A DNA stretch of 64,000 nt. It comes from Marinibaculum sp040216765 (GTDB lineage Bacteria > Pseudomonadota > Alphaproteobacteria > Ferrovibrionales > Ferrovibrionaceae). The notes below the pieces were generated by a model that saw nothing but the letters and a program-made list of their open reading frames with translations, was not told where the DNA came from and ran no database searches. The stretch lies in contig JAVJON010000007.1 of the NCBI GenBank assembly GCA_040216765.1, positions 496,001-560,000 on the forward strand. The letters run 5' to 3'. This document shows positions 51,744-60,056 of this stretch, in pieces. How positions within the stretch are numbered: position 1 is the stretch's first letter; each line of letters begins with the position of its first letter. The translations under genes and the position numbers were made by a program.

Positions 51744-54700
51744 AGTTCGCGGCCTGGGCGGTCTCGCACAGACGATTCATCCTGCTGGTCTGCCTGGTTC
51801 TTGCAGTTGCCGGCGGCCTCAGCGGGTTGTCTATGCCGGTCGGCCTTTTTCCAAAGGTCAGCTTCCCGCGCATTGTCGTCTCGCTTGACGCCGGCGACCG
51901 ACCCGCCGACCAGATGGTCATCCAGGTCACGCGCCCCGTCGAGCAGGCCATGCGCACGATCCCCGGCGTCACCTCGATAAGATCCAAAACCAGCAGGGGT
52001 TCCGCTGACATCTCGGTGAACCTGGCCTGGGGCTCGGATACGACCGTTGGGAAACTTGAAGTCGAATCTGCCCTTGCCAGAATTCTGCCCATCCTCCCTG
52101 CAGGCACGAGATTCGACGTGCAGCGGATGAACCCCACAGTATTCCCCGTCGCCGGCTACAGCCTGACATCCGGGGCGAGCGATCAGATAGCGCTGCGCCT
52201 GTTCGCCAAGAACAGTCTGATACCGTTGCTCTCCGCTGTTCCCGGCGTTGGGGGAGTAACCATTCTGGGCGGCGACGTGCCTGAATTCGAAGTCGCCGTG
52301 TCGATCGACCAGCTGGCGCAGTACGGCCTGACCCTTGCCGACGTCGCGGCAGCGCTCAACGCCTCCAATGTGCTTCAGGCGACCGGACGGATCCAGGATC
52401 TGCACAAGCTCTTCCTTGTCGTCGCAGACGACCGGATGCGCTCGATCGAGGACATCCGCGCCAGCGTGATTCGCTCGGGCGGCACCGGGCAGATCCTCCT
52501 TGAGGATATCGCGACGGTAAGAGAAACAGCGGCGCCGAACTGGACGATTGTCACGGCCGACGGTGAGCGGGCCGTGCTGGTGCAGGTTTACCAGCAGCCG
52601 GATGGAAACACCGTCCAGATCGTGAAAGGCCTTCGGCAGGCGCTCAAGACAATCGAGAACCAGCTTCCAGCCGGTACGAAACTGAAAAACTGGTACGATC
52701 AAAGCGATCTCATCCTGGCATCCGCAAGCAGTGTCCGCGACGCGATCCTGATCGGTGCCGGGCTTGCGGCGCTGGTTCTTCTACTGTTCCTGCGCAACTT
52801 CAAGATCACGCTGATCGCCCTGGTGACGGTTCCGGCGGTGCTGGCGATTACGATCCTGGTCCTGACCCTGCTCGGGCGAAGCTTCAACATCATGACCCTC
52901 GGCGGCATGGCTGCGGCGATCGGCCTGATCATCGACGATGGGATCGTGATGATCGAGCAGATGGTGCGCGGCCTCTCGGATCGCGACGAGGAGAGCACCA
53001 GCGAACGCGCCCGCTTTGCAGCGATCGAGTTCTTCAAGCCGTTCCTCGGCTCGTCGATCGCGACAGTCATCATTTTCGCACCGCTTGCCTTCCTGTCCGG
53101 TGTGACCGGCGCATTCTTTCAGGCGCTCTCCATCACGATGGGGGCGGCGTTGATCGCCTCCTTCCTGATCGGCTGGCTGGCAATCCCCCTTGTCGCCGAC
53201 AGGCTCCTCACCCAACGCGACATCGAGCGCGAGGAGAAGCGCGCAAGTTCCCGCGACCTGATGACCCGCGGCTATCTCCTGGCACTGAAGGCGATGCTGC
53301 GGGTGCCGGTGGTGGTCCTGCTGGCGATCGCCGTTTTTGCCGCAATAGGGTATTTCAGCTTCACGCGACTGGGCTCCGGCTTCATGCCGGCGATGGACGA
53401 AGGCGGTTTTGTGCTCGACTACCGGACAGAACCCGGAACCTCATTGGCCGACACGGACGCCGTCATCCGCCAGGTGGAAGCGATTCTGCTGGCGACACCC
53501 GACGTGGAGACCTTCTCCCGCCGTACAGGCGCTCAGCTCGGCGGCGGGCTGACCGAGGCGAACGAGGGCGATTTCTTCGTCAAGCTGAAACCGCTGCCCC
53601 GCAGGTCGATCTGGGAGGTCATGTCGGAGGTGCGTTCGAAAATCGAAGCGGTACTGCCGGCACTCGAATTCGACACCGCATTGCTGATGGCCGATCTGAT
53701 CGGCGACCTGACGGCGGTGCCGCAGCCAATCGAAATCAAGATCTATGGGGACGATCTGACAAAGATACGTGCCTCGGCAAAGCGGGTCGCCCGGGCGATC
53801 GGCGAGATCCCAGGCCTCGTGAGCATTCAGGACGGCGTCGTCGTCGCCGGCGACGCCTTGACGATCAGGGTGGACCGCACCCTGACACAGCTGAAGGGGC
53901 TGGATCCCGGGCAGGTTACCAGCCAGCTTGACGGCATGCTGAGCGGCCTGGTCCCGACACAGATCGTACAGGGGCCGAATGTCTTCGACGTGAGGGTCTG
54001 GCTACCCGAAGCGGAACGACGGACCGTCGACGATGTCGGTCGGCTGCTTCTGCGCAATGCTTCCGGTGCACTGGTCCGACTGTCGAGCATCGCGAAGATC
54101 GAGCGGGTCAGCGGCCAGCCCCAACTCACCCGCGAGAACATGAAAGCGATGATCGCCGTCTCCGCGCGGATCGACGGCACCGACATGGGAACCGCCGCCA
54201 CAGCCGTGCAGGCCAAACTCAACGGCGACAAGAGCCTTGTTCCCGAACCGCTGACATGGGAACTCGGCGGTCTCTACAAGGAGCAGCAGTCCTCCTTCAT
54301 CGGCCTTGCGATCGTTTTCGGGGCAGGCGTGGCGCTTGTCTTCCTGTTGACCCTGTATCTCTACGAACGCTTCGCGGTGGCCCTGGCGCTTCTGCTGGTG
54401 CCGATCTTCGGTGCCGGCGCGGCGTTCCTGGCGCTTGCGGTCACCGGCATCGAACTCAACATCTCGGCCCTGATGGGCCTGACGATGGTGCTTGGGATCA
54501 TGACCGAGGTCAGCATTTTCTATTTCTCGGAATACTTTCGCCAGCGTGCAACAGGTGTGGCGCACCAGGCTGCCTTGCTGAACGCTGGCGAGACACGCCT
54601 TCGGCCCATCCTGATGACCACGCTTGCTGCCATTCTCGCGCTGTTGCCGCTGGCCTTTGCCTTTGGCCAGGGTGCGCAGATGCAGCAACCCCTGGCTATT

Positions 54701-54790
54701 GCGATCATCGCCGGGCTGACGATCCAGATGCCGGTGGTTCTGCTCCTCATGCCGGCCTTGTTCCATCTTCTTGGCGGCAGACGCAGCTGA
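51740..54790 (+). CDS. RND-family efflux permease
   Basis: A 1016-residue resistance-nodulation-division pump, GTG start overlapping the adaptor stop (GTGA). Features: first helix then GLFPKVSFPRIVVSLDAGDR, two porter-loop halves, TM4-type AAAIGLIIDDGIVMIEQMVR with Asp-Asp that likely form the proton relay, LGSGFMPAMDEGGFVLDYRT, and the second-half LMGLTMVLGIMTEVSIFYFSEY. The IIDD-G-I-VMIE motif and DEGGFVLD are closer to heavy-metal/CusA-like and related uncharacterised pumps than to AcrB. Cargo unknown. Confidence 0.9.
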   Translation: MKFAAWAVSHRRFILLVCLVLAVAGGLSGLSMPVGLFPKVSFPRIVVSLDAGDRPADQMVIQVTRPVEQAMRTIPGVTSIRSKTSRGSADISVNLAWGSDTTVGKLEVESALARILPILPAGTRFDVQRMNPTVFPVAGYSLTSGASDQIALRLFAKNSLIPLLSAVPGVGGVTILGGDVPEFEVAVSIDQLAQYGLTLADVAAALNASNVLQATGRIQDLHKLFLVVADDRMRSIEDIRASVIRSGGTGQILLEDIATVRETAAPNWTIVTADGERAVLVQVYQQPDGNTVQIVKGLRQALKTIENQLPAGTKLKNWYDQSDLILASASSVRDAILIGAGLAALVLLLFLRNFKITLIALVTVPAVLAITILVLTLLGRSFNIMTLGGMAAAIGLIIDDGIVMIEQMVRGLSDRDEESTSERARFAAIEFFKPFLGSSIATVIIFAPLAFLSGVTGAFFQALSITMGAALIASFLIGWLAIPLVADRLLTQRDIEREEKRASSRDLMTRGYLLALKAMLRVPVVVLLAIAVFAAIGYFSFTRLGSGFMPAMDEGGFVLDYRTEPGTSLADTDAVIRQVEAILLATPDVETFSRRTGAQLGGGLTEANEGDFFVKLKPLPRRSIWEVMSEVRSKIEAVLPALEFDTALLMADLIGDLTAVPQPIEIKIYGDDLTKIRASAKRVARAIGEIPGLVSIQDGVVVAGDALTIRVDRTLTQLKGLDPGQVTSQLDGMLSGLVPTQIVQGPNVFDVRVWLPEAERRTVDDVGRLLLRNASGALVRLSSIAKIERVSGQPQLTRENMKAMIAVSARIDGTDMGTAATAVQAKLNGDKSLVPEPLTWELGGLYKEQQSSFIGLAIVFGAGVALVFLLTLYLYERFAVALALLLVPIFGAGAAFLALAVTGIELNISALMGLTMVLGIMTEVSIFYFSEYFRQRATGVAHQAALLNAGETRLRPILMTTLAAILALLPLAFAFGQGAQMQQPLAIAIIAGLTIQMPVVLLLMPALFHLLGGRRS

Positions 54791-54857
54791 AGTTTCCAAA
54801 GCTGGCGTGAAGGGTGTCGCGATCCCGACTGCAAGTTCATGCGGCAGGCAGACCCTG

Positions 54858-56060
54858 TCAGAAGTCGATGCTGGTACCCAGGGAAGCGCTCCAGGCCTCG
54901 TTTGTCGCAGCACTGCGGGTTGCCGGCAGCGGCGAGTCGGTCCGCCAGTCGTAGTACTGCACGGCGGCGAACAGGTCGATCCCCGGTCCAATCAGATAGG
55001 ACGCACCGACCGAAGCACCGTCGAAGCTGTCCTCCCGCCCCGCCAGGGTTGTGCGCTTGCCGGCATATTGAACGCCGCCATGCCAGTTGCCCTCTGTATA
55101 GGTGAGCCCGAGATTCCAATCCGAGGCGTTCAGGTCCGGCGTGTACCGAAAGAAGATCGCGTCATCGATCGAGCGCCGGTAGCCGCCGCCCAGGGAGAAG
55201 CCGGCATAGGCGATCTGCCCGCCGACGCCCCATTGACGGTTTGCCCCGGTGCCGGGCACGCCGCTCACCGGCACAACGCCGTCGCCTGTCCGCGCTCGCA
55301 TGTATGAGCCGTACAGCCCCAGCTTTACCGGACCGATCGCGCCGAGCCAGGTTGCCGCGCCTTGCAGAAGATCGTAGCCACGCGGCAGATTGTCGGCCGG
55401 CATGCCGTTATAGGTGCCCCCGCATGGCAATGTGCCGGTATTGCCGGCGACGCATTCCACCGGCGCGTAGGACAGACCCAGCTGGATGCCCAGGATCCGC
55501 GGCGTGAAATAGTTCAGCCGTTCCAGGGTGCTGGTATCGACCTTCGTGACAGGCACGGCGGCAAGATTGCCAGTGCCGGCCGGGTTGGCCCAGTTGACGA
55601 CAAACAGGTCCGGCGAGTTCAGCCCCATATGCGACACCGGATCGGGCGCACCGATGAACATCGCGTCTCCGGCACCGCTGGTGGCACCGTATTCGAAGCG
55701 GCCATAGCCGCCGTCGAACCAGATGAAGGCAGTGTCGATCTGGTCGAGACAGTCTTCGGCGTTCAGTTTGATCAGCACGCCGACACGAAGCCCGTTGTCC
55801 AGGTCGGTCTGTCCCTGGAAATAGATCTTCGCGACCCGCAGGAAGCCGTTGTTGCGGCGGTTCTGGCCCGGCGCATCGTCGGCCGTGCCGGCGATCCCGT
55901 CGGGGCCCACGCCGGTGCTCTGGCTGGCCAGGCTGAAGGCGCCATAGAACTCGCCGCCGAGGCCGATCCGGATCGGCCCGGCCTTGTCCTGCGCCAACGC
56001 GGCGAACGGTATCGAACCGACGGCAGCGAGCGCGGTCGCCGCAAGCAATGTGCTGCGCAT
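54858..56060 (-). CDS. Outer membrane porin
   Basis: A 400-residue beta-barrel with signal peptide ending AALAQ (~residue 24). Amphipathic strands alternate through the protein, and the sequence ends in SLGTSIDF with a terminal Phe. RVAKIYFQGQTDLDNGLRVGV and FDGGYGRFEYGATSGAGDAM are typical of alphaproteobacterial general porins of the Porin_4 type. A CVAGNTGTLPC segment could form a loop disulfide. Convergent with the RND gene. Diffusion pore for small solutes. Confidence 0.82.
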   Translation of the reverse strand: MRSTLLAATALAAVGSIPFAALAQDKAGPIRIGLGGEFYGAFSLASQSTGVGPDGIAGTADDAPGQNRRNNGFLRVAKIYFQGQTDLDNGLRVGVLIKLNAEDCLDQIDTAFIWFDGGYGRFEYGATSGAGDAMFIGAPDPVSHMGLNSPDLFVVNWANPAGTGNLAAVPVTKVDTSTLERLNYFTPRILGIQLGLSYAPVECVAGNTGTLPCGGTYNGMPADNLPRGYDLLQGAATWLGAIGPVKLGLYGSYMRARTGDGVVPVSGVPGTGANRQWGVGGQIAYAGFSLGGGYRRSIDDAIFFRYTPDLNASDWNLGLTYTEGNWHGGVQYAGKRTTLAGREDSFDGASVGASYLIGPGIDLFAAVQYYDWRTDSPLPATRSAATNEAWSASLGTSIDF

Positions 56061-56221
56061 GTCTTCCCCCCGAGGATGTGCGCAGGCGGGCCTGGACGGA
56101 CCCTGCCGGGCATTGACTGTATCGTTGCCGGAACGGCCGGTTCGCGCCGCTGTCCACCGCGCAGGCCACCGCTTCGTTCAGCTTAGCGGAGGCGACGCGA
56201 TCCGGAAACGCGGCGGCGATG

Positions 56222-57421
56222 TCAGTCCCGGCCGGCGCCCTTGCCCGGCGGATCCAGGCTGCGCAGGAAGGCCGTGAGATCGTCGATCTCCGTCGGCGAC
56301 AGGGCCAGGGGGCGAAGGATGGCCTCGCCGTCGGTGTGCAGGCGCGCCGGATCCAGGTCCGAATAGTGCCTGACGACTCCGTCGAGGTCGGGGATGCTGC
56401 CGTTATGCATGTAGGGCGCGGTGCCGGACAGGCCGCGCAGCGACGGCACCTTGAACTCGCCGAAATTCCGGTGCTCCAGGCTCACGCCTTCCGTCGCCCA
56501 GGCATTGCCGCGGCCCGGATCGTCGTTGTAGCGCCCCGCCAGGCTGAACGGCGAGCGCCGCAAGGCCTGGATCCCGCCATAGCGCCCGCGGTCGACGCCC
56601 GGCCCGGCCCCTTTGCCCCCGCCGGCCCGGCCCGCCAGGAAGAACGGGATGCCGATATCCGCGAACTCTCCGTTGCTGAAGGTCGGGCCGAAATGGCAGA
56701 GCGTGCAGCGGCCGGCACCGACGAACAGCTTCAGGCCCCGCCGGGTTGCAGCGGGGTAGTCGCGCCCCGCCGCGCGGTCGCCGGCGGCGAGCGCGTCGCG
56801 AAAGCGGTCGAACGGCGTGCGGGGGCTGACCAGGGTCTCCAGATAGGCCGCGATGGCCTTGGCGGCCAGGACCATCGCGTCTTCGGCCGGCAGTGCCGCG
56901 GGTTCGCTGCCGAACAGGTCGCGGAACGCCACTTGAACCGCAGGATCCCCCGCAAGGGCCGCGCGGACCGTCTGCGGCGCCGCCGCCATCTCCCGCGGCG
57001 AGGTCATTGCCCGCAGGCTTGCGGCCCAGAGACTGTCGCTGGCACCGTCCCAGCCGAACCAGCGCTGGAACCGCAGGTCCCACAGGTCCGGCGTGTTGCG
57101 GTCCAGCGCGACCCGCCCCTGCCCCACGGCCAGCCCGTCGGCAAGGCCGCTTTCCGGCCGATGGCAGGTGGCGCAGGAGAAGCTGCCGTCCGGCGAAAGG
57201 CCGGTATCGGCGAACAGGCGCGCGCCCAGGGCGATCGCAGCCGGGTCGCCGGACACCCGGTTGCCGGGATCGGGCGCGGTTTCCGGCGGCCAGGGCCCAT
57301 GAGCCAGGATCAGGCTCCGCTCCGCCGGGTCGAACAGGGCAAAGGGGTCGCCCTCCTGGGCGGCAACAGGCAGCAGGAGACCCGCGAGAAGCGCCAGAAC
57401 GATGACGATTGCGGCGGTCAC
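56222..57421 (-). CDS. Di-haem cytochrome c peroxidase family protein (MauG/CcpA type)
   Basis: A 399-residue secreted protein with an N-terminal signal (AIVIVLALLAGLLLPVAAQ). Two c-type haem sites: C83-A-T-C-H87 and C239-T-L-C-H243, the two-domain spacing of bacterial di-haem peroxidases. KVPSLRGLSGTAPYMHNGS and LTAFLRSLD near the end are family hallmarks (the distal ligand region). The GTG start at 57421 overlaps the upstream stop (GTGA). Either H2O2 detoxification or MauG-like oxidative modification is possible; the coupling to a YtkA-like and an amidohydrolase gene suggests a specialised role. Confidence 0.88.
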   Translation of the reverse strand: MTAAIVIVLALLAGLLLPVAAQEGDPFALFDPAERSLILAHGPWPPETAPDPGNRVSGDPAAIALGARLFADTGLSPDGSFSCATCHRPESGLADGLAVGQGRVALDRNTPDLWDLRFQRWFGWDGASDSLWAASLRAMTSPREMAAAPQTVRAALAGDPAVQVAFRDLFGSEPAALPAEDAMVLAAKAIAAYLETLVSPRTPFDRFRDALAAGDRAAGRDYPAATRRGLKLFVGAGRCTLCHFGPTFSNGEFADIGIPFFLAGRAGGGKGAGPGVDRGRYGGIQALRRSPFSLAGRYNDDPGRGNAWATEGVSLEHRNFGEFKVPSLRGLSGTAPYMHNGSIPDLDGVVRHYSDLDPARLHTDGEAILRPLALSPTEIDDLTAFLRSLDPPGKGAGRD

Positions 57422-57867
57422 CGCACCGTCAGCAGGGTCTGTGCCGCCATCGCGCCGGATGCATCCCGGAAGCCGAAGTCGAAGCGCCAGCTGCCCGGCA
57501 TGTGCAGCAGCAGACCCTCCGCGCGCCAGGCGCCCGGACCGACGGGGTGCAGTTGCGGGCGATAGTTCATGCCATGCCGGTGGGCCGGCATCACGGCATC
57601 CACCCCGACCAGGTCGGGCGGGTCCGAGGCACAGGACAGCAGGTCGATGGCAAGCGGCCGTCCGACCATGGGGGGCGCGGGATCGAAGCGATAGAGCAAG
57701 GGCCGGCCACCCAGCATCAGCCGCCCGGTCGCAGGCCCGCCGTCGCCGAAGCCGCAGGCAGCGGCCGCGTCGTCGCCCGGCACCGGCCCCTGGGCGGCCT
57801 GCCCGCCCGCCACCGTCCAGGGCAGGAGCGACAGGAGCAGGAGCAGCACCAGGGGCCGCCAGGTCAC
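57418..57867 (-). CDS. Secreted YtkA-like/FixH-like domain protein
   Basis: A 149-residue exported protein from a GTG start at 57867 that overlaps the amidohydrolase stop. Signal peptide LVLLLLLSLLPWTVAGG, then a beta-sandwich with PPMVGRPLAIDLLSC, VMPAHRHGMNYRPQLHPVG and the terminal LLLHMPGSWRFDFGFRDASG, which fits the YtkA-like (PF13115-type) copper-associated domain; the MPAHRHGM segment offers His/Met metal ligands. Two Cys may form a disulfide. Probably works with the di-haem protein in the periplasm; function inferred. Confidence 0.65.
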   Translation of the reverse strand: MTWRPLVLLLLLSLLPWTVAGGQAAQGPVPGDDAAAACGFGDGGPATGRLMLGGRPLLYRFDPAPPMVGRPLAIDLLSCASDPPDLVGVDAVMPAHRHGMNYRPQLHPVGPGAWRAEGLLLHMPGSWRFDFGFRDASGAMAAQTLLTVR

Positions 57868-58709
57868 CGCTTCAGGGCCCAGTCCGCCAGGCCCTGGGCA
57901 TTGCGCCAGGCGATGGCCTCTGCGACCTCGTCCGGCAGGTCCTTCAGCCAGGCGCGGCTCCAGTCCGCATGGTCGACGACATAGTACCAGCGCTCGGGCG
58001 TGAAGGTGTCGGTGCCCACCATGAAGCGATCGGGATGGTCGAGGAACAGCTGCCGCCAGGCCGGATCGACCTTGCCGTCGCGGCCATGCTCGCTGCGGAA
58101 TGCCAGGTCGGCCCATAGCCGGTCGTGCCGGTCCAGCATCTGCCGCACCTCGTCCGGGCCGGCGAAGCCGGAATGGGCCCACAGGATGCGCGCGCCGGGA
58201 TCCTGCGCGAACAAGCGGTCCACCGCCTCGGCATCGGCATGGGCATGCAGGAAGATGCCGTTCTCCGCGGCCAGTTCGACGACCCTGCGCATCACCGGCA
58301 GGTCGGCATCGGCACCGAAAATGTGGAACTCGCCGATCCCCGCATAGCCGCCATTGGCGAGCCGCGCCTCCAGCATCCCCATCACGCTGGGGTCCCTGAA
58401 CCAGGTGCCGAGCTCGCCGCGCTGGCGATACGGCCGCAGCACCGGGACGATCAGGTCGGGCGCGGCCCGCGCCAGCATCAGTGTGCCATCGTCCGACGAG
58501 GAGGAGACGAAGGCGCGGCGCAGTCCCGCCTGCCGCAACACCTCGACCGCTTCCTCCGGGGGCAACATCTTCCAGGCGTCGTGGCTGTAGTGGATGTGGG
58601 TGTCGATCACCGCGGCCCGCGCAGCCTCGTCGGCCAGGGCAGGGCCCGCCGCACCGATCGGCCCGGCGACCAGGATGGCCAGCATGGCCGCGATCCGCCC
58701 GCATCGCAT
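57864..58709 (-). CDS. Secreted amidohydrolase-family (metal-dependent TIM-barrel) protein
   Basis: A 281-residue periplasmic protein of the amidohydrolase-2/TatD-like group. ATG 58709 begins a signal peptide (RCGRIAAMLAILVAGPIG, cleaved near ALADEA). Metal-site pattern: VIDTHIHYSHD (HxH, ~residue 38), GIGEFHIFG, FLHAHADAE, ILWAHSGFAG and the late Asp in FMVGTDTFTPE. Substrate unknown. It is translationally coupled to the YtkA-like and di-haem genes. GGAAGGGAA ribosome site. A remnant of an unrelated flavoprotein domain lies just upstream. Confidence 0.82.
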   Translation of the reverse strand: MRCGRIAAMLAILVAGPIGAAGPALADEAARAAVIDTHIHYSHDAWKMLPPEEAVEVLRQAGLRRAFVSSSSDDGTLMLARAAPDLIVPVLRPYRQRGELGTWFRDPSVMGMLEARLANGGYAGIGEFHIFGADADLPVMRRVVELAAENGIFLHAHADAEAVDRLFAQDPGARILWAHSGFAGPDEVRQMLDRHDRLWADLAFRSEHGRDGKVDPAWRQLFLDHPDRFMVGTDTFTPERWYYVVDHADWSRAWLKDLPDEVAEAIAWRNAQGLADWALKR

Positions 58710-58771
58710 GGCGCGTTCCCTTCCGGTTGTCGATCCAGCCCATGGGAATGGTGCCCGCACGGCGGGCCGCA

Positions 58772-58942
58772 CACAAGATCGGCCGTCAGCCGGCGGCCGA
58801 AGTCTCCGCGCAGGCGCGGCTCGTCGAGCCTCAGAACCTCGAGCGGCGCCGCAAGCGCGGCAAAGGCCCTGTCAACCCCCTGGCCGGCGGACGATCCGCA
58901 CAGGTCGAGCAGGGTATAGTCCATGACGTTCAGGTCCTGGAC
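58772..58942 (-). pseudogene. Probable remnant of a flavoprotein monooxygenase C-terminal domain
   Basis: About 57 codons read NVMDYTLLDLCGSS, then AALAAPLEVLRLDEP and GDFGRRLTADLV, which parallels the thioredoxin-like C-terminal domain of phenol-hydroxylase-type FAD monooxygenases (TLL-D...PLEVxxL...YGxxLVLVRPDxHVAWRG). The expected final LVRPD segment is lost from this frame; a partly similar VRPAVRAPFPWAG follows in another frame. An in-frame TAG precedes the segment and no N-terminal flavin domain remains. It fills most of the gap between the nitrile hydratase and amidohydrolase genes. Confidence 0.35.
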
Positions 58943-58947
58943 CTACC

Positions 58948-59358
58948 TCAATGGTCGTGATCGTGGCCGTGGTCGTGCAGCCGGATCGGTGCGCCGAAGT
59001 CGCGATGCTCGTCCGCGTGCCGCCACGCCTCCTTGCGCTCGGCAATCTCGTCGGCGGTGGACAGCCCCTTCGCGGCGACCAGTTTCTCCAGCGCGCCCAG
59101 CCAGTGACGGTAATAGCTGTCGCCCAGGTCCGGATCGCCGCGTGCCTTGGCGGCGGCGATCTCGCCGCTGATCGTGTCCACCCATTCGTTCCAGGTGAAG
59201 CGGCCCTTGTCGTAGAGGTCCAGGACCATGGCAAAGGCCTGGGCCTCCCACGGTTCCCTGAACACCGGGCCGTGCTCGTCCTGCGGGATCGGCGGCATGT
59301 CGGGATGGCTGGGCGGCGTGCGCTGCCCGACCTTCCCGCCGCTTCCGGTTCCGGTCAT
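58948..59358 (-). CDS. Nitrile hydratase accessory protein with His-rich tail
   Basis: A 136-residue protein of the nitrile-hydratase activator (P14K-like) family, homologous to the N-terminal half of the beta subunit: PVFREPWEAQAFAMVLDLYD, FTWNEWVDTISGEIAAAK and SYYRHWLGALEKLVAAKGL are the family signatures. The C-terminus is HDHGHDHDH, a metal-binding tail suited to cobalt delivery. Such proteins insert the metal and help oxidise the active-site cysteines. Last gene of the nitrile-hydratase-type operon. Confidence 0.88.
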   Translation of the reverse strand: MTGTGSGGKVGQRTPPSHPDMPPIPQDEHGPVFREPWEAQAFAMVLDLYDKGRFTWNEWVDTISGEIAAAKARGDPDLGDSYYRHWLGALEKLVAAKGLSTADEIAERKEAWRHADEHRDFGAPIRLHDHGHDHDH

Positions 59359-59382
59359 GTCGCTGCCTGGGCCGGCCGTGGC

Positions 59383-59730
59383 TCAGGCCTTCTCGATATA
59401 GTCGTCGAACATGTCGATATTCAGGGAGTCCCTGGCATTCGCCTGCGGTCCCCACAGGTCCTGCGCGGCGAACCTGACGCTGTAGCAGCGCTGCGGCTTT
59501 TCCTTCCCGTGGGCGGAGGCATCGGGGTAGACGAAGACCCCATGGTCGATCTCGACCGTGCCGGTCTTGCCGCGGACATAGCGCGGCATGCGGGTATGCG
59601 TCGGCGGATTGATGTTCAGCACCGTCACCCGGTCGCCCGGCTTGAACCTGGACGGGATATCGGCCTCGACCCGGGCGGAGGCGCCGCCGCCGACCACCAT
59701 CGGGACCATTTCCTTGGTCAGGGCCGCCAT
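59383..59730 (-). CDS. Nitrile hydratase beta subunit, C-terminal (SH3-barrel) part as a separate protein
   Basis: A 115-residue protein equal to the C-terminal domain of nitrile hydratase beta: FKPGDRVTVLNINPPTHTRM, PRYVRGKTGTVEIDHGVFVYPD and QRCYSVRFAAQDLWG are the standard beta-domain motifs. In ordinary enzymes this is fused to the N-terminal helical part; here the upstream gene encodes that part and overlaps by one base of the start codon (ATGA-type junction). Separate genes for the two halves are known for thiocyanate hydrolase (alpha/beta) and toyocamycin nitrile hydratase. Confidence 0.9.
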   Translation of the reverse strand: MAALTKEMVPMVVGGGASARVEADIPSRFKPGDRVTVLNINPPTHTRMPRYVRGKTGTVEIDHGVFVYPDASAHGKEKPQRCYSVRFAAQDLWGPQANARDSLNIDMFDDYIEKA

Positions 59731-60041
59731 CACGCCGCCTCCTTCGCCAGCTCGGCCTTGCGGGCCTCCAGTTCGGCCGCCGTGATGTGGCCGCCCTCGA
59801 TCATCAGGGTCTCCAGTGCCGCGAGCCAATGCTCGTAGTAGCTGGTGTTGAGGTAGGCCGCGCCGCCCATCCGCTCGATGGCGTGGCGCACCTGGTCGAG
59901 ATTGAACAGGCCGGCGGGAAGGGTCGCGATGAACATGCCGAACATGTGGCGCTGCCAGTCCTCCTTGAAGACCGGCTCGTTGGGCTCGGGATCGATCGGC
60001 CCCAGGCCGTGCATCCCGCCGCAGTCATGCACTCCGTTCAT
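59730..60041 (-). CDS. Nitrile hydratase beta subunit, N-terminal part as a separate protein
   Basis: A 103-residue protein beginning MNGVHDCGGMHGLGPIDPE, the unmistakable nitrile hydratase beta N-terminus, continuing with FKEDWQRHMFGMFIATLPAG and NTSYYEHWLAALETLM. It stops before the SH3 barrel, in a clean stop codon coupled to the next gene, not a frameshift within conserved sequence. It parallels the beta subunit of thiocyanate hydrolase. One Cys in HDCGG is atypical (usually HDMGG). Confidence 0.9.
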   Translation of the reverse strand: MNGVHDCGGMHGLGPIDPEPNEPVFKEDWQRHMFGMFIATLPAGLFNLDQVRHAIERMGGAAYLNTSYYEHWLAALETLMIEGGHITAAELEARKAELAKEAA

Positions 60042-60056
60042 GATGCCCTCCGTCGT

